Shown: positions 27,638-37,674, counted from the first letter of the stretch. The stretch: DNA of 64,000 bases from Paraburkholderia sp. HP33-1 (GCF_021390595.1 NZ_JAJEJR010000002.1:248001-312000), one strand, 5' to 3'. A program made the numbers and translations. Notes: a model not told the origin generated them from the letters alone.

Positions 27638-28834
27638 TCAGTGCGTCAACGTTCGTATCCCAGCCAGTAATTTATCAATTTCGGCGTCGCTGGTCAGATA
27701 GCTGACCGACGCGCGCGCGATCTGTGTCAGCCCTCGGCTCGTCATATCGAATGGCGTGTAGGCGACGCCATTCGAGCCGATCGTGATGCCTTGCGCCGCC
27801 AGCGCGCGTCGCACGGAAAGTGCATCCATTCCGGTGACGTTGAACGACACAAGCCCGGATCGTTCGATACCCTGGTCGAGTACGGACACACCTGGCATCA
27901 CGGCCAATTGCTCGCGCAATGTCTGCGCGATCCGATCGATCTGCGCGCGGATGTTATCGATGCCGATCTCCAGTGCCTCGTGCAATGCGTTCGCCAAGCC
28001 GCAATGCAGCGCCAGCGATGCTTCCGACGATTCGAAACGCGCGGCATCATCACGCAGAACTGGTTCGCCGTTGGCGTCGAGGGGCGCGGAATACGTGTCG
28101 ACGAAGGCCGGCATCAGGCGGGGCAGAAAGTCTTGCCTGATGAACAACAACCCGGTGCCGCGCGGTCCGCGCAATGCCTTGCGCCCCGCGCCTGCAAGCA
28201 CGTCGCAGCCGAGTTCGATCACGTCGACCGGAAGCTGTCCGACGGCCTGCGCAGCGTCGATGAAGTATGGAATACCGTGACGGCGTGCTATCTGACCGAT
28301 TGCGGCTGCCGGATTGATCAGTCCGCCGTTCGCAGGCAGCCACGTCAGCGCGATCAGCCGGACCCGGTCGTCGAGCATCGCTTCGAGCGCGCGAGGATCG
28401 ACCCTGCCGCTGGCGTCGGACGGAATGACCTCGATCGACGTGCCCGCGCGCTGCGCCAGATGACGCATCGTCGCGAGATTGCCGCCCCATTCGTGCCGAG
28501 CAACGAGAATGCGTTGTCCCGCGTGCCACGGACCCAGTGCCGCGAAAGCTGCGCCCCAGCCAGGCGAGTTACCCGTCGTCAACGCGATCTCGGTGGGCTG
28601 CGCGTTAAGCAGTTGCGCGGCGAGCGTGCGTGCGCGCTCGGTGTGTTCTCTACCGGCCGCGCCGGCTTCCATTGGCCCGATCGACGCTTCGCGGGACAGA
28701 TGAGCGTGGATTGCGTCCAGCGTGGCAGCGGATGGCAGCGACCCGCCGGCATGATTGAAGTGCGTCGTGGTACGAACGCCTGGCGTGCGAGCGCGTAACG
28801 CTTCAACGGTGGCGGGCGACAGCGGAAAAGACAT
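27638..28834 (-). CDS. Class V aminotransferase-fold PLP enzyme (cysteine-desulfurase/epimerase-like)
   Basis: About 398 residues. The N-terminal FNHAGGSLPS motif, the Asp of the FIDAAQAVGQLPVDV segment and the PLP-binding Lys in AGAGRKALRGPRGTG fit aminotransferase class V proteins near isopenicillin-N epimerase and selenocysteine/cysteine-lyase-like enzymes. No catalytic-loop Cys as in IscS is evident, so a desulfurase role is unlikely. The start at 28834 has GGAG six bases upstream. It lies directly upstream of the D-cysteine desulfhydrase-like gene; both PLP enzymes may act on a sulfur amino acid or a D-amino acid. Confidence 0.8.
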   Translation of the reverse strand: MSFPLSPATVEALRARTPGVRTTTHFNHAGGSLPSAATLDAIHAHLSREASIGPMEAGAAGREHTERARTLAAQLLNAQPTEIALTTGNSPGWGAAFAALGPWHAGQRILVARHEWGGNLATMRHLAQRAGTSIEVIPSDASGRVDPRALEAMLDDRVRLIALTWLPANGGLINPAAAIGQIARRHGIPYFIDAAQAVGQLPVDVIELGCDVLAGAGRKALRGPRGTGLLFIRQDFLPRLMPAFVDTYSAPLDANGEPVLRDDAARFESSEASLALHCGLANALHEALEIGIDNIRAQIDRIAQTLREQLAVMPGVSVLDQGIERSGLVSFNVTGMDALSVRRALAAQGITIGSNGVAYTPFDMTSRGLTQIARASVSYLTSDAEIDKLLAGIRTLTH

Positions 28835-29077
28835 GACGGCTCCGGGATATGAGTTGATCGACGCATGAGCCAAGCTAATGCGTTCACACCAACGAGTCCT
28901 GTCGCGCCGTTTGCATCATCCATGAGCAGAATGCGGTCGCGGCGGCTTCGAAGGCGCGCAGAGAGAGGAGCGAAGGTAAGGGACGGGTGGAACGCATCGA
29001 ATCGAGCGATAACAGCATGAATGAAGTCTGCCGTTATACGCCCGAAGCGACGCAAATAGAACCCTTACCATCCAGCT

Positions 29078-30373
29078 TCATTCCTGCCACGCCTCCCCTT
29101 CCGGAAACCAGTACCTATCCAATGACCCCTCCAGCATCTCGATGCTATACCCGGCTCTTTGCGGCGGCATATAACGCCCATTGCGAATCACGACGGGATC
29201 CACGAAATGCTCGTGCAAATGATCGACGTATTCGAGCACGCGATTCTCCAGCGACGCCGACACACAGATATAGTCGAACAGAGAAATATGCTGCACGTAC
29301 TCGCACAAACCGACGCCGCCGGCATGTGGGCACACCGGCACACCGAACTTCGCGGCCATCAGCAGCACGACGATCACTTCGTTCAGTCCGCCGAGCCGGC
29401 AACTGTCGATCTGGCAAAAGTCGATTGCGTCGGCCTGCAGCAGCTGCTTGAACATCACGCGATTGTGGCAATGCTCGCCGGTTGCAACCCCGATCGGGCT
29501 GAGCCGCCGGCGAATCGCCGCATGACCGAGGATGTCGTCGGGACTCGTGGGTTCCTCGATCCACCACGGGTCGAACTCGGCGAGGCGGCGCATGTTCGCG
29601 ATCGCTTCATCGACGTCCCACACCTGGTTCGCGTCCATCATCAGCTTCAGATTCTCGCCGATCTCTTCACGCAGAATGCGCGCGCGCCGCACGTCTTCTT
29701 CCAGATCGCCGCCGACCTTCTGCTTGAAATGCGTCCACCCCTGCGCGACACCTTCGCGCGCCAGGCGGCGAATCTTGTCGTCGTCGTAACCGAGCCAGCC
29801 CGCGGATGTCGTATAGGCCGGATAGCCGTTCGCGAGCATTTCCTGTTCGCGCTCGCCTTTGGTTTTGGCATGCCGGTGCAGCATCGCGAGTGCTTCCTGC
29901 GGCGTGATCGCATCGGTCACGTAGCGAAAGTCGAGGCAGCGCACGAGTTCTTCTGGACTCATGTCGACCAGCAGTTTCCAGACCGGCTTGCCGACGGCTT
30001 TCGCCCACAGGTCCCACACTGCATTGACGACCGCCGCGGTGGCCAGATGGATCGCGCCTTTGTCCGGTCCGATCCAGCGTAGTTGGCTATCCGAAGTAAA
30101 TGAGCGCCAGAAAGCGCCCATATTCGCGGCGATATCTTCGAGCTTTCTGCCGACGATCAACGGCGTGAGTGCATTCACGGCCGTCACGCAGATTTCGTTG
30201 CCGCGCCCAATCGTAAACGTGAGGCCGTGGCCGGTGAGATTCGGCGTGTCGGTTTCGAGTGTGACGTAAGTGGCGGAGTAGTCCGGCGCGGCATTCATCG
30301 CGTCGGAGCCGTCCAGCGAACGTGAGGTGGGAAACCGGATGTCCCTAACGGACAGCCTTGTGATCGTAGTCAT
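29078..30373 (-). CDS. L-fuconate dehydratase (enolase superfamily)
   Basis: About 431 residues. This is a mandelate-racemase-type enolase-superfamily enzyme: the catalytic KxK is in HFKQKVGG, metal ligands follow in MMDANQVW, WWIEEPTS and ATGEHCHNR, and the catalytic His is in CPHAGGVGLCEY. The motif set and length match L-fuconate dehydratase, which turns L-fuconate into 2-keto-3-deoxy-L-fuconate in non-phosphorylating fucose breakdown. GGAGGG lies eight bases before the ATG at 30373. The gene is divergent from a GntR regulator and a sugar ABC transporter, which together form a fucose or related sugar unit. Other pathway enzymes are not in the window. Confidence 0.88.
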   Translation of the reverse strand: MTTITRLSVRDIRFPTSRSLDGSDAMNAAPDYSATYVTLETDTPNLTGHGLTFTIGRGNEICVTAVNALTPLIVGRKLEDIAANMGAFWRSFTSDSQLRWIGPDKGAIHLATAAVVNAVWDLWAKAVGKPVWKLLVDMSPEELVRCLDFRYVTDAITPQEALAMLHRHAKTKGEREQEMLANGYPAYTTSAGWLGYDDDKIRRLAREGVAQGWTHFKQKVGGDLEEDVRRARILREEIGENLKLMMDANQVWDVDEAIANMRRLAEFDPWWIEEPTSPDDILGHAAIRRRLSPIGVATGEHCHNRVMFKQLLQADAIDFCQIDSCRLGGLNEVIVVLLMAAKFGVPVCPHAGGVGLCEYVQHISLFDYICVSASLENRVLEYVDHLHEHFVDPVVIRNGRYMPPQRAGYSIEMLEGSLDRYWFPEGEAWQE

Positions 30374-30500
30374 CTGAGCACCCTCCGGGGCAATGGCTAT
30401 CGGCTTGTGGTCTGCAAGCGCAGACGGATCGGTTTCGTGCGCACGTTTTCTGTGTGCGCTTTCCTGCTGCGCGTACGGGTAAGCCCGCAGTTCCCAGATA

Positions 30501-30528
30501 CCAGGCATCCCTAGGCATTGCCAGGCAT
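30501..30528. repeat. Three helically phased direct repeats (AGGCAT, 10-bp period)
   Basis: The words CCAGGCAT, CTAGGCAT and CCAGGCAT begin at 30501, 30511 and 30521, exactly ten bases apart. They lie between the divergent fuconate dehydratase and GntR genes, just upstream of the GntR -35 box. Ten-base phasing puts each copy on the same DNA face, as for cooperative binding of a regulator. Confidence 0.65.
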
Positions 30529-30537
30529 TTGTACGCG

Positions 30538-30575
30538 TTGACAACACGGCATTCACTTTCTAGCATGCTAGCATG
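30538..30575 (+). promoter_or_regulatory. GntR promoter with overlapping palindromic operator
   Basis: TTGACA (30538-30543), a 17-base spacer and TAGCAT (30561-30566) form a strong sigma70 promoter. CTAGCATGCTAG (30560-30571) and CATGCTAGCATG (30564-30575) are perfect overlapping palindromes covering the -10 box and start site. This fits autorepression by the GntR protein, whose coding region starts shortly after. Confidence 0.7.
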
Positions 30576-30597
30576 TCTTCCCGAAATCAAGGCCTCC

Positions 30598-31326
30598 GTG
30601 AATTCCTCAGCCGAACTGGAGAATGCCGCTGACAATCCTTATGTCGCACTGCAAAAGATTCGCGGCGGCGAGCGCGGTAGCTTGACCGACGCGGTTGAGG
30701 CGGCGTTGCGGGAAGCGATTGTTACGTTGGCGTTGGAACCCGGCCTGATGATCGACAAGATGGCCGTGTGCGAACGGATGGGCGTGTCGCGCTTTCCGGT
30801 GTCGTCCGCGTTGGCGAGGCTTGCGCATGCGGGTCTCGTGGAGGTTTTGCCGCAGCGCGGCACGCGCGTCAAACCGATCGCGCTCGACGACATCCGCCAG
30901 CATCTGTTCATTCGCAGCGCGCTGGAAGTCGAGACGGTGCGCGGCGTGGCGCTGATGCACGACCGGGCGACGCTCGATGCATTGGCCAGCAATCTCGACC
31001 AGCAGCGCATTCTGGCTGGAAGTGGCGAACGTCTGGCGTTTCACGCGCTCGATCTGGCTTTTCATGAAATTCTGCTCGACGCGGTGAAGCTGCCGCGCGT
31101 GAAGGAAATCGTCGCGGTATCGCGCAATGCGCTGGACCGCGCGAGGCAATTGCTTGCAAGTCCAGAACGGCTCGTGCATACGCTGGAAGAGCACGAGAGC
31201 ATCTTCAAGGCCCTTTGCGCCGGCGACGGCGATGCGGCCGCGAAAGCGATGCACGATCATCTCGACCAGGTGGTCACAGAATTGCACCGCTCCGCGAAAG
31301 CGAGGCCGGATCTGTTCGAGCCTTGA
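30598..31326 (+). CDS. GntR-family (FadR/FCD) transcriptional regulator
   Basis: About 242 residues. It has an N-terminal winged helix (DAVEAALREAIVTLALEPG, then MGVSRFPVSSALARLAHAGLVEVLPQRGTRV) and a C-terminal helical FCD ligand domain with metal-site residues in FHEILLDAV and HESIFKAL plus MHDHL. The GTG at 30598 is preferred: an upstream ATG at 30565 lies within the -10 box of a well-formed promoter and so would precede the transcript start. AAGG precedes the GTG. It probably controls the divergent fuconate dehydratase and the downstream ABC transporter in response to a sugar acid. Confidence 0.85.
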   Translation: MNSSAELENAADNPYVALQKIRGGERGSLTDAVEAALREAIVTLALEPGLMIDKMAVCERMGVSRFPVSSALARLAHAGLVEVLPQRGTRVKPIALDDIRQHLFIRSALEVETVRGVALMHDRATLDALASNLDQQRILAGSGERLAFHALDLAFHEILLDAVKLPRVKEIVAVSRNALDRARQLLASPERLVHTLEEHESIFKALCAGDGDAAAKAMHDHLDQVVTELHRSAKARPDLFEP

Positions 31327-31417
31327 ATGAAAGCTGTTATGAAAGCCGTTGTTCAAGTCGTAAAGACCACCATTGTCAAGGCGTTGGTGATATAGGCAGC
31401 CGTCGGCAGATCAGCAC

Positions 31418-32935
31418 ATGAACTCACTCATTTCCGTCAACAGGCTTTGCAAGAGCTTTCCGGGCGTAAGAGCGCTTCATGACGTCCGCTTCGACCTCGT
31501 GGCCGGCGAAGTCCATGCGCTGATGGGCGAGAACGGCGCGGGCAAATCAACGCTGATGAAAATTCTCGCCGGCGTCTATACGCGCGATTCCGGCGAAATC
31601 TTCTTCGACGGCAAGCCCGTCGATTTTCAAAGTCCGCGCGACGCGCAGGCGGTCGGCATCGGCATCATTCATCAGGAACTGCAACTGATGAATCACCTGA
31701 GCGTCGCGCAGAACATCTTTATCGGCCGCGAGCCGCGCAAGGGTCTCGGTCTCTTTCTTGACGAAGATAAACTGAATGCGCAGGCTCGCGAGATCCTCGC
31801 CCGCATGCACGTGAATCTCGATCCGCGCACGATGGTCGGCACGTTGACGGTGGCGAGTCAGCAGATGGTCGAGATCGCGAAAGCGCTATCTTTCGATTCG
31901 CGCGTGCTGATCATGGACGAGCCCACGTCCGCGCTCAATGAAGCCGAAATCGCCGAGTTGTTCCGGATCATCCGGCAATTGAAAGAGCGCGGCGTCGGCG
32001 TCGTCTATATCTCGCACAAGATGGACGAGTTGAAGCAGATCACCGATCGCGTCACGGTGATGCGCGACGGCGAATACGTGGCCACCGTGCCGACCGAGGG
32101 CACCAGCGTCCAGACGATCATCGGCATGATGGTCGGACGCACGCTAAGCGATATCACGCCCGTCGAGAGCGCGCCGGAGAAAGGGGAACTCGCGCTCGAA
32201 GTGAGAAATCTCGTCGCGGGTCCGCTCGTGCGAGATGTGAGTTTCGAATTGCGCAAGGGCGAAATACTCGGCTTCGCCGGCTTGATGGGCGCGGGCCGCA
32301 CGGAGGTCGCGCGCGCGGTGTTCGGTGCAGATCCGGTCGAATCGGGCGAGATTCTCGTGAAGGGCATGAGGGTGTCGATCAAAAAGCCGAGCGATGCGGT
32401 CAAGCGTGGCATCGGCTACCTCTCCGAAGATCGCAAGCGCTTCGGTCTCGCTACTGGCATGGATGTCGAATCGAACATCGTCATGTCTGATCTCGGCAAG
32501 TTCCTGTCATTCAATATGTTCCTGCGCAGCGGGCAGATTCGCAAAAGAGCGCAGCACTTCATCAAGCTGCTCGCGATTCGCACGCCGTCCGCGACGCAGC
32601 AGGTGCGGCTTCTCTCGGGCGGCAACCAGCAGAAGATCGTGATTGCGAAATGGCTCGAGCGCGACTGCGATGTGCTGTTCTTCGACGAACCGACACGCGG
32701 CATCGACGTCGGCGCGAAGAGCGAAATCTACAAGCTGCTGCGCTCGCTGGCGTCGCAAGGCAAGGCGATCGTGATGATCTCGTCCGAGCTGCCGGAAGTC
32801 CTGCGCATGAGCGACCGCATCGTCGTGATGTGCGAAGGCCGCATCACCGGCGAGCTTTCCGCCAGCGAAGCGACGCAGGAGCGCATCATGCATCTCGCGA
32901 CGCAGCGCGAAACCCTGAAAACGGCGCAAACCTGA
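31418..32935 (+). CDS. Sugar ABC transporter ATP-binding protein (RbsA/MglA-type)
   Basis: 505 residues with two ABC domains in tandem. The first has Walker [13 protein letters not shown] and Walker [15 protein letters not shown]. The second has a degenerate P-loop ([12 protein letters not shown]) and a signature region [16 protein letters not shown] with [12 protein letters not shown]. This is the layout of CUT2-family ATPases that power ribose, galactose or similar sugar uptake. It is followed by permease and binding-protein genes, and preceded by the GntR gene at 91 bases, so all may be one transcript. The neighbouring fuconate dehydratase suggests L-fucose or a related 6-deoxy sugar. Confidence 0.93.
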   Translation: MNSLISVNRLCKSFPGVRALHDVRFDLVAGEVHALMGENGAGKSTLMKILAGVYTRDSGEIFFDGKPVDFQSPRDAQAVGIGIIHQELQLMNHLSVAQNIFIGREPRKGLGLFLDEDKLNAQAREILARMHVNLDPRTMVGTLTVASQQMVEIAKALSFDSRVLIMDEPTSALNEAEIAELFRIIRQLKERGVGVVYISHKMDELKQITDRVTVMRDGEYVATVPTEGTSVQTIIGMMVGRTLSDITPVESAPEKGELALEVRNLVAGPLVRDVSFELRKGEILGFAGLMGAGRTEVARAVFGADPVESGEILVKGMRVSIKKPSDAVKRGIGYLSEDRKRFGLATGMDVESNIVMSDLGKFLSFNMFLRSGQIRKRAQHFIKLLAIRTPSATQQVRLLSGGNQQKIVIAKWLERDCDVLFFDEPTRGIDVGAKSEIYKLLRSLASQGKAIVMISSELPEVLRMSDRIVVMCEGRITGELSASEATQERIMHLATQRETLKTAQT

Positions 32936-32948
32936 AGAGGTCTACGAC

Positions 32949-33977
32949 ATGACATTGCAAACGGATACCGCGACGCTGGATAGCGAAAGGCGCACTTCCG
33001 GCCTGAAAGCGCGCATCTTCGCGCCGACCGCGGTGCAAAAGCTGCTCGCGTTCACGAGCCTGATCCTGCTGCTGGTTTTCTTCAGCTTCGCGTCGCCGGC
33101 ATTCATGCAGATGGACAACATCCTCGGCATTCTGCAAGCGACTGCGGTGAACGGCGTGCTGGCTATCGCCGCCACCTTCGTGATCATTACCGGCGGCATC
33201 GATCTGTCGGTCGGCACGTTGATGACGTTTACGGCCGTCATTTGCGGGGTGTTTCTTACCTACTGGCATTTGCCGATGTGGACCGGCGTACTCGCGGCAC
33301 TCGCGACCGGCGCGGTGTGCGGCACGGTATCGGGCACGTTGACCGCGAAAATGAAGATCCCGCCGTTCATCGCGACGCTCGGCATGATGATGCTGCTCAA
33401 AGGGTTGTCGCTCGTGGTGTCGGCGGACAAGCCGATCTATTTCACCGATACCGAGAACTTCTACCGTATCTCTCAGGACTCGCTGATCGGCTATTTCCTG
33501 CCGAGCGTGCCTATTCCGAATGCGGTGCTGATCCTGTTCTTTCTTGCGATCGTCAGTTCTATTACGCTCAATCGCACCGCACTCGGCCGCTATACGTTTG
33601 CGCTCGGCAGCAATGAGGAAGCGGTGCGGCTCTCGGGCGTCAATGTCGATCGCTGGAAGATCGCGATTTACGGCGTGGGCGGCTCGATCTGCGGCATCGC
33701 GGGCCTGCTGATCGCGTCGCGCCTAAATTCAGCGCAACCGGCGCTCGGCCAGGGCTACGAGCTCGAAGCGATCGCGGCGGTCGTGATCGGCGGCACGTCA
33801 TTGAGCGGCGGATCGGGCACGATCCTCGGTACCATCATCGGCGCTTTCATCATGAGCGTGCTGACCAACGGACTGCGCATCATGTCGGTCGCGCAGGAGT
33901 GGCAGATCGTCGTGACGGGGCTGATCATCATTCTGGCGGTGTATGCGGACATCCTGCGGCGCAGCCGGAGAAGTTGA
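32949..33977 (+). CDS. Sugar ABC transporter permease (RbsC-type)
   Basis: 342 residues with eight to ten helices. The permease signatures [20 protein letters not shown] near the start and [20 protein letters not shown] and [17 protein letters not shown] further on are those of CUT2 permeases. It begins 13 bases after the ATPase gene, with AGAGG at good spacing. Confidence 0.92.
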   Translation: MTLQTDTATLDSERRTSGLKARIFAPTAVQKLLAFTSLILLLVFFSFASPAFMQMDNILGILQATAVNGVLAIAATFVIITGGIDLSVGTLMTFTAVICGVFLTYWHLPMWTGVLAALATGAVCGTVSGTLTAKMKIPPFIATLGMMMLLKGLSLVVSADKPIYFTDTENFYRISQDSLIGYFLPSVPIPNAVLILFFLAIVSSITLNRTALGRYTFALGSNEEAVRLSGVNVDRWKIAIYGVGGSICGIAGLLIASRLNSAQPALGQGYELEAIAAVVIGGTSLSGGSGTILGTIIGAFIMSVLTNGLRIMSVAQEWQIVVTGLIIILAVYADILRRSRRS

Positions 33978-34106
33978 CGCGGGAGCAAGGAAGCAACGCA
34001 AAAGCAGGGAAAGCAGCAAACGCAGAAGCAGGAGAGAGAGGGGCACGCGAAGGCTCCCTCGAAAGCTCGATAGCGGCTTGTTAGCCCATCCATTGGAGGA
34101 GGCCCC

Positions 34107-35048
34107 ATGTTTAAGAGAAGACTAATCGGTATCGTGGTTGGTGTCGGTGCGCTCGTCGGCGGAAGTTGTCTCGCGTATGCGGACGAGCCGTATATTCCGC
34201 TGATTTCGAAGGGCTTCCAGCATCAGTTCTGGCAGGCCGTCAAATCGGGCGCCGAGCAGTCCGCGCAAGCGAACAGCGTCAGGATCACGTTCGAGGGACC
34301 GGAAACGGAAGCGATGGTCGACAAGCAGATCGACATGCTGTCGGCCGCGCTCGCGAAGAAACCGCAGGCGCTTGGTATTGCTGCGCTCGACAGCAAGGCA
34401 GCCATTCCCTTGCTCAAGCGCGCCCAGAACGACAAGATTCCCGTGATCGCATTCGACTCGGGCGTCGACAGCGACATTCCGTTGACCACCTGCGCGACGG
34501 ACAACCTCGCCGCCGCCGCGCTCGCCGCCGACAAGATGGCCCAACTGATCGGCAATTCCGGCGAAGTCGCCGTGATCGTGCACGACCAGACTAGCCGCAC
34601 CGGGATTGATCGCCGCGACGGATTCGTCAATCAGATGAAGTCGAAGCATCCGAGCGTCAAGATCGTGTCCGTGCAATATGGCGCCGGCGATCACCTGAAG
34701 TCCGCGGAAATCGCCAAGGCAATGATCCAGGCGAATCCGAACCTGAAAGGCATCTTCGGCGCGAACGAAGGTTCGGCGGAAGGCGCAGCGATCGGCGTCA
34801 AGGAATCGGGCAAGAAGCTTGTGCTGATCGGCTTCGACTCCGGCAAGGAACAGAAGGAGAACATCATGTCGGGCCTGATGGCCGGCGCGATTACGCAGAA
34901 TCCGGTCGGTATCGGCAAATGCGTGGTCGACTCGGCGGTCAAGGCGCTGCATGGCGAGAAGCTGCCGAAGAAGGTCGATACCGGTTTCTACTGGTACGAC
35001 AAGACCAATATCAACGATCCGAAGATCGCAGCGGTGCTGTACGACTAA
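34107..35048 (+). CDS. Periplasmic sugar-binding protein (RbsB-type)
   Basis: 313 residues. The signal peptide ends near LAYADE, followed by a periplasmic-binding-protein type I fold of the peripla_BP_4 kind (YIPLISKGFQHQFWQAV, FDSGVDSDIPLTTCATDN, KGIFGANEGSAEGAA, LIGFDSGKEQKENI). GGAGGAGG lies five bases before the ATG. The 129-base gap before it is purine-rich and holds no terminator, and a terminator follows the gene, so it is the last gene of the transporter unit. Confidence 0.92.
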   Translation: MFKRRLIGIVVGVGALVGGSCLAYADEPYIPLISKGFQHQFWQAVKSGAEQSAQANSVRITFEGPETEAMVDKQIDMLSAALAKKPQALGIAALDSKAAIPLLKRAQNDKIPVIAFDSGVDSDIPLTTCATDNLAAAALAADKMAQLIGNSGEVAVIVHDQTSRTGIDRRDGFVNQMKSKHPSVKIVSVQYGAGDHLKSAEIAKAMIQANPNLKGIFGANEGSAEGAAIGVKESGKKLVLIGFDSGKEQKENIMSGLMAGAITQNPVGIGKCVVDSAVKALHGEKLPKKVDTGFYWYDKTNINDPKIAAVLYD

Positions 35049-35097
35049 GCGAAGCTGACGATCACGCCTCGGCAAGCCGGGGCAGCCGCAATCATCA

Positions 35098-35128
35098 GGG
35101 AGGAAGAGCCACGCTCTTCCTCTTTTTT
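35098..35128 (+). terminator. Intrinsic terminator of the sugar ABC operon
   Basis: GAGGAAGAGC and GCTCTTCCTC form a perfect ten-pair stem with a three-base loop, followed by six T. Confidence 0.93.
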
Positions 35129-35275
35129 ATTGTCCGGCCGCAGCGTCGGAATCACGCGCAAAGTCATTTCACGCCATTGCATGAATTAATCTGATATTTT
35201 ACGGGAGTGTAATCGTTGCACGATCCATCCATTCGCATGCCGATTGGAACCCACTAACCGTCAAATGCGCAGGTC

Positions 35276-37225
35276 ATGGCTTTTACAGAACCCAGGTCTC
35301 CATTTTTCAAGTGGGTCGTGTCCTCCTCGCAGAACCTGAGCCCGGAAAACCGGCAGATTCTGCTGGCCAATCTGTTTACACGAACCGCCTCGATCATTTT
35401 CGCGTCGATCTGCGAAATCAGCGTTTGCGCGACCGCCTACTACCTTTATCCGATTCCGCTGTATGCCGCGTGGGGCATCGCGGTCGTCGCCTTGCTGATG
35501 GCGCGGCTTATGCTGATCTGGATATGCCGCACGCGTGCGGCGCAGCGGTTGCCCACGCCGACTTCCGCGTTTCTTTTCGCGAGTCTCTTGTGGAGCATGC
35601 TATTTGGATTCGGCACATTGCTTTGCAATATCAGCGGAAATCCCACACTTTTTCTGCTCGGAAACGTTTGCGCGGTCGGTGTGATCGGCGGATTGGCGGG
35701 ACGCAATGCGGGCACGCCGCGGCTCGCGTTAATGCAGATGGTCTTTATTCTCGGCTTGCTGAGTATCGGCGCGGCGATGTCGCCTGGCAACGGCAAGCTC
35801 GTGCTGCTATTTCAGGTACCGTTTTGCGCGGCCGGTTTTTTCACGGTTGCGCTGCGCAGTCATCGCGACACCGTCGCGTTGCTGCTCGCGCGTGAAAACA
35901 GTCATCGTCTGGCTCGCCAGGACAGCCTGACCGGCTTGCCGAATCGCGCGCGTATCAGCGAGCTATTGCTCGAACGCACGGGCAAGAGTTCGACGCATCA
36001 GGATCAGTCGTTCGCGGTGCTGCTGATCGACCTTGATGGCTTCAAGGCGATCAACGACAGTCTCGGCCATGCCGCCGGCGACCAGATTCTCCAGGAAGCG
36101 GCGACCCGTTTGCGGGATCTGCTGCCGAGCGGCGATCAGGTTGGGCGGCTGGCGGGCGACGAGTTCGTCGCGATCTCGGACGGCGCCGGGCAGCTTCGCG
36201 ACGTGCGCGTGCTGGCCGATCGCATCGTCAGAACGCTGGCGCGGCCGTTCGTGCTGAGCGAAGCGCTCGTGCATATCGGCGCGAGCGTCGGCATCGCGCT
36301 CTATCCCGAGCATGCAAAAACGGGCCAGCAATTGCTGATCTGCGCGGATCGTGCGTTGTATAGCGTCAAGCGCAGCGGCAAAAGCGCGTTCGCGATTTTC
36401 GATGCTGAAAAGCACGCGTCCGATGAAAGCCTGAGCCTGCTGCGCAGCGATCTGGAAGGCGCGCTGAAGTCGTTCAACGGTTTGCGCATGGAGTATCAGC
36501 CGATCATCGATCTGAATACGGGTGCGGTGGCGGGGCGCGAGGCGTTGATTCGCTGGACGCATCCGACGCGCGGCGAGTTGCCGCCGTCCGCGTTCATTCC
36601 GACCGCCGAGCGCACCGGCCTGATCCTGGCATTGGGAGAATGGGCACTATTGCAATCGTGCGCGGAGGCGGTGACCTGGCGCGACAAGGTGATCGTTGCC
36701 GTCAACGTATCGCCGGTGCAGTTGCGCGAGGATTCGTTCGCATCGACGGTGACGGCGATACTCCGGAAAACGAGGCTTCCGCCGACGCGGCTCAATCTCG
36801 AGGTCACGGAAACGGTACTGTTGAACGACGACGAAGTGACCCGCCGCAATATCACCAGGTTGCGCGCATTGGGCATCGGGCTCGCGCTCGACGATTTCGG
36901 CACCGGCTTTTCGACGATGTCGACGCTCGTGCGCTTCTCGTTCGACAAGCTGAAGATCGACAGCTCGTTCGTCCGCGAGTCCGTGCATGGGCGCGAATCG
37001 GCGGCTGTGGTGCGGGGCATCGTCGCGCTCGCGCGTGAGATCGGCATGCCGACCACGGCCGAGGGCATCGAAACCCAGGAGCAGCTCAATTTCGTGCGCG
37101 TATGCGGTTGCACGCATGCGCAGGGTTTTCTGCTCGGCAAGCCGATGTGCAGCGGAGAAATCGAGCGCAGCGAAGCGGTGCTCGACGCGCGTGTCGCCGA
37201 CAAGGCCGAGCCCGCGGACCTCTGA
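35276..37225 (+). CDS. Membrane GGDEF-EAL protein (c-di-GMP turnover)
   Basis: 649 residues. About six hydrophobic helices occupy residues 25-200. A GGDEF domain follows, with the metal segment LLIDLDGFKAINDSLGHAAGD and the signature AGDEF, a variant that can be active. An EAL domain then carries GREALIRWTHP, the Asn of NVSPVQLR, LDDFGTGFST, LKIDSSFV, TAEGIETQEQL and the Gln of QGFLLGKP. All phosphodiesterase metal residues seem present, so hydrolysis of c-di-GMP is likely; cyclase activity is possible. The sensed signal is unknown. It follows the sugar ABC operon but is separated by a terminator. Confidence 0.9.
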   Translation: MAFTEPRSPFFKWVVSSSQNLSPENRQILLANLFTRTASIIFASICEISVCATAYYLYPIPLYAAWGIAVVALLMARLMLIWICRTRAAQRLPTPTSAFLFASLLWSMLFGFGTLLCNISGNPTLFLLGNVCAVGVIGGLAGRNAGTPRLALMQMVFILGLLSIGAAMSPGNGKLVLLFQVPFCAAGFFTVALRSHRDTVALLLARENSHRLARQDSLTGLPNRARISELLLERTGKSSTHQDQSFAVLLIDLDGFKAINDSLGHAAGDQILQEAATRLRDLLPSGDQVGRLAGDEFVAISDGAGQLRDVRVLADRIVRTLARPFVLSEALVHIGASVGIALYPEHAKTGQQLLICADRALYSVKRSGKSAFAIFDAEKHASDESLSLLRSDLEGALKSFNGLRMEYQPIIDLNTGAVAGREALIRWTHPTRGELPPSAFIPTAERTGLILALGEWALLQSCAEAVTWRDKVIVAVNVSPVQLREDSFASTVTAILRKTRLPPTRLNLEVTETVLLNDDEVTRRNITRLRALGIGLALDDFGTGFSTMSTLVRFSFDKLKIDSSFVRESVHGRESAAVVRGIVALAREIGMPTTAEGIETQEQLNFVRVCGCTHAQGFLLGKPMCSGEIERSEAVLDARVADKAEPADL

Positions 37226-37254
37226 TATCCGTTACCGACATGATCGAGGTGGTA

Positions 37255-37674
37255 ATGCCGTCTCCCCTGCAATTCCAGCTGCGAATCACCGCATCGGCGG
37301 AACTGGCGACCTCGCTGCGCTCGGACCCTTCGTGCGCGGCGCATCCGGCGCTTCGCGCCATTCTGCAAACGCATCACGCAATGCTCAAATGCCAGTTCGA
37401 TGCGTTCGCAGACTATGTCAGCGAAGCGGAAAGAATGGGCACCGAGAACTACCCGCTTTATCAATGGACCCGGCAGACGATCGAGAACCCGGAGAAGAAA
37501 GCAAAGTACCTTCAATCGTTCACGCTCTATGTGAATGGCGACGAAGTTTATGACAAGGACGTCGCCGATCCATTGGAGGCCGGCTTGTCGAAGCTGATCG
37601 ACACGAACGGCATTCTTCGCGTTTCGAGGTACGACACGAATCCGGCGAACAATCCGCAGCCGCCTGCGCGGTAG
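37255..37674 (+). CDS. Conserved hypothetical protein
   Basis: 139 residues, no membrane segments. The ATG at 37255 has GAGG with five-base spacing; an in-frame ATG at 37240 lacks this. The protein is mixed alpha/beta with a WTRQTIENPEKKAKYLQSF segment. No family is recognised. It begins 29 bases after the GGDEF-EAL stop on the same strand, so co-transcription is likely. Confidence 0.6.
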   Translation: MPSPLQFQLRITASAELATSLRSDPSCAAHPALRAILQTHHAMLKCQFDAFADYVSEAERMGTENYPLYQWTRQTIENPEKKAKYLQSFTLYVNGDEVYDKDVADPLEAGLSKLIDTNGILRVSRYDTNPANNPQPPAR

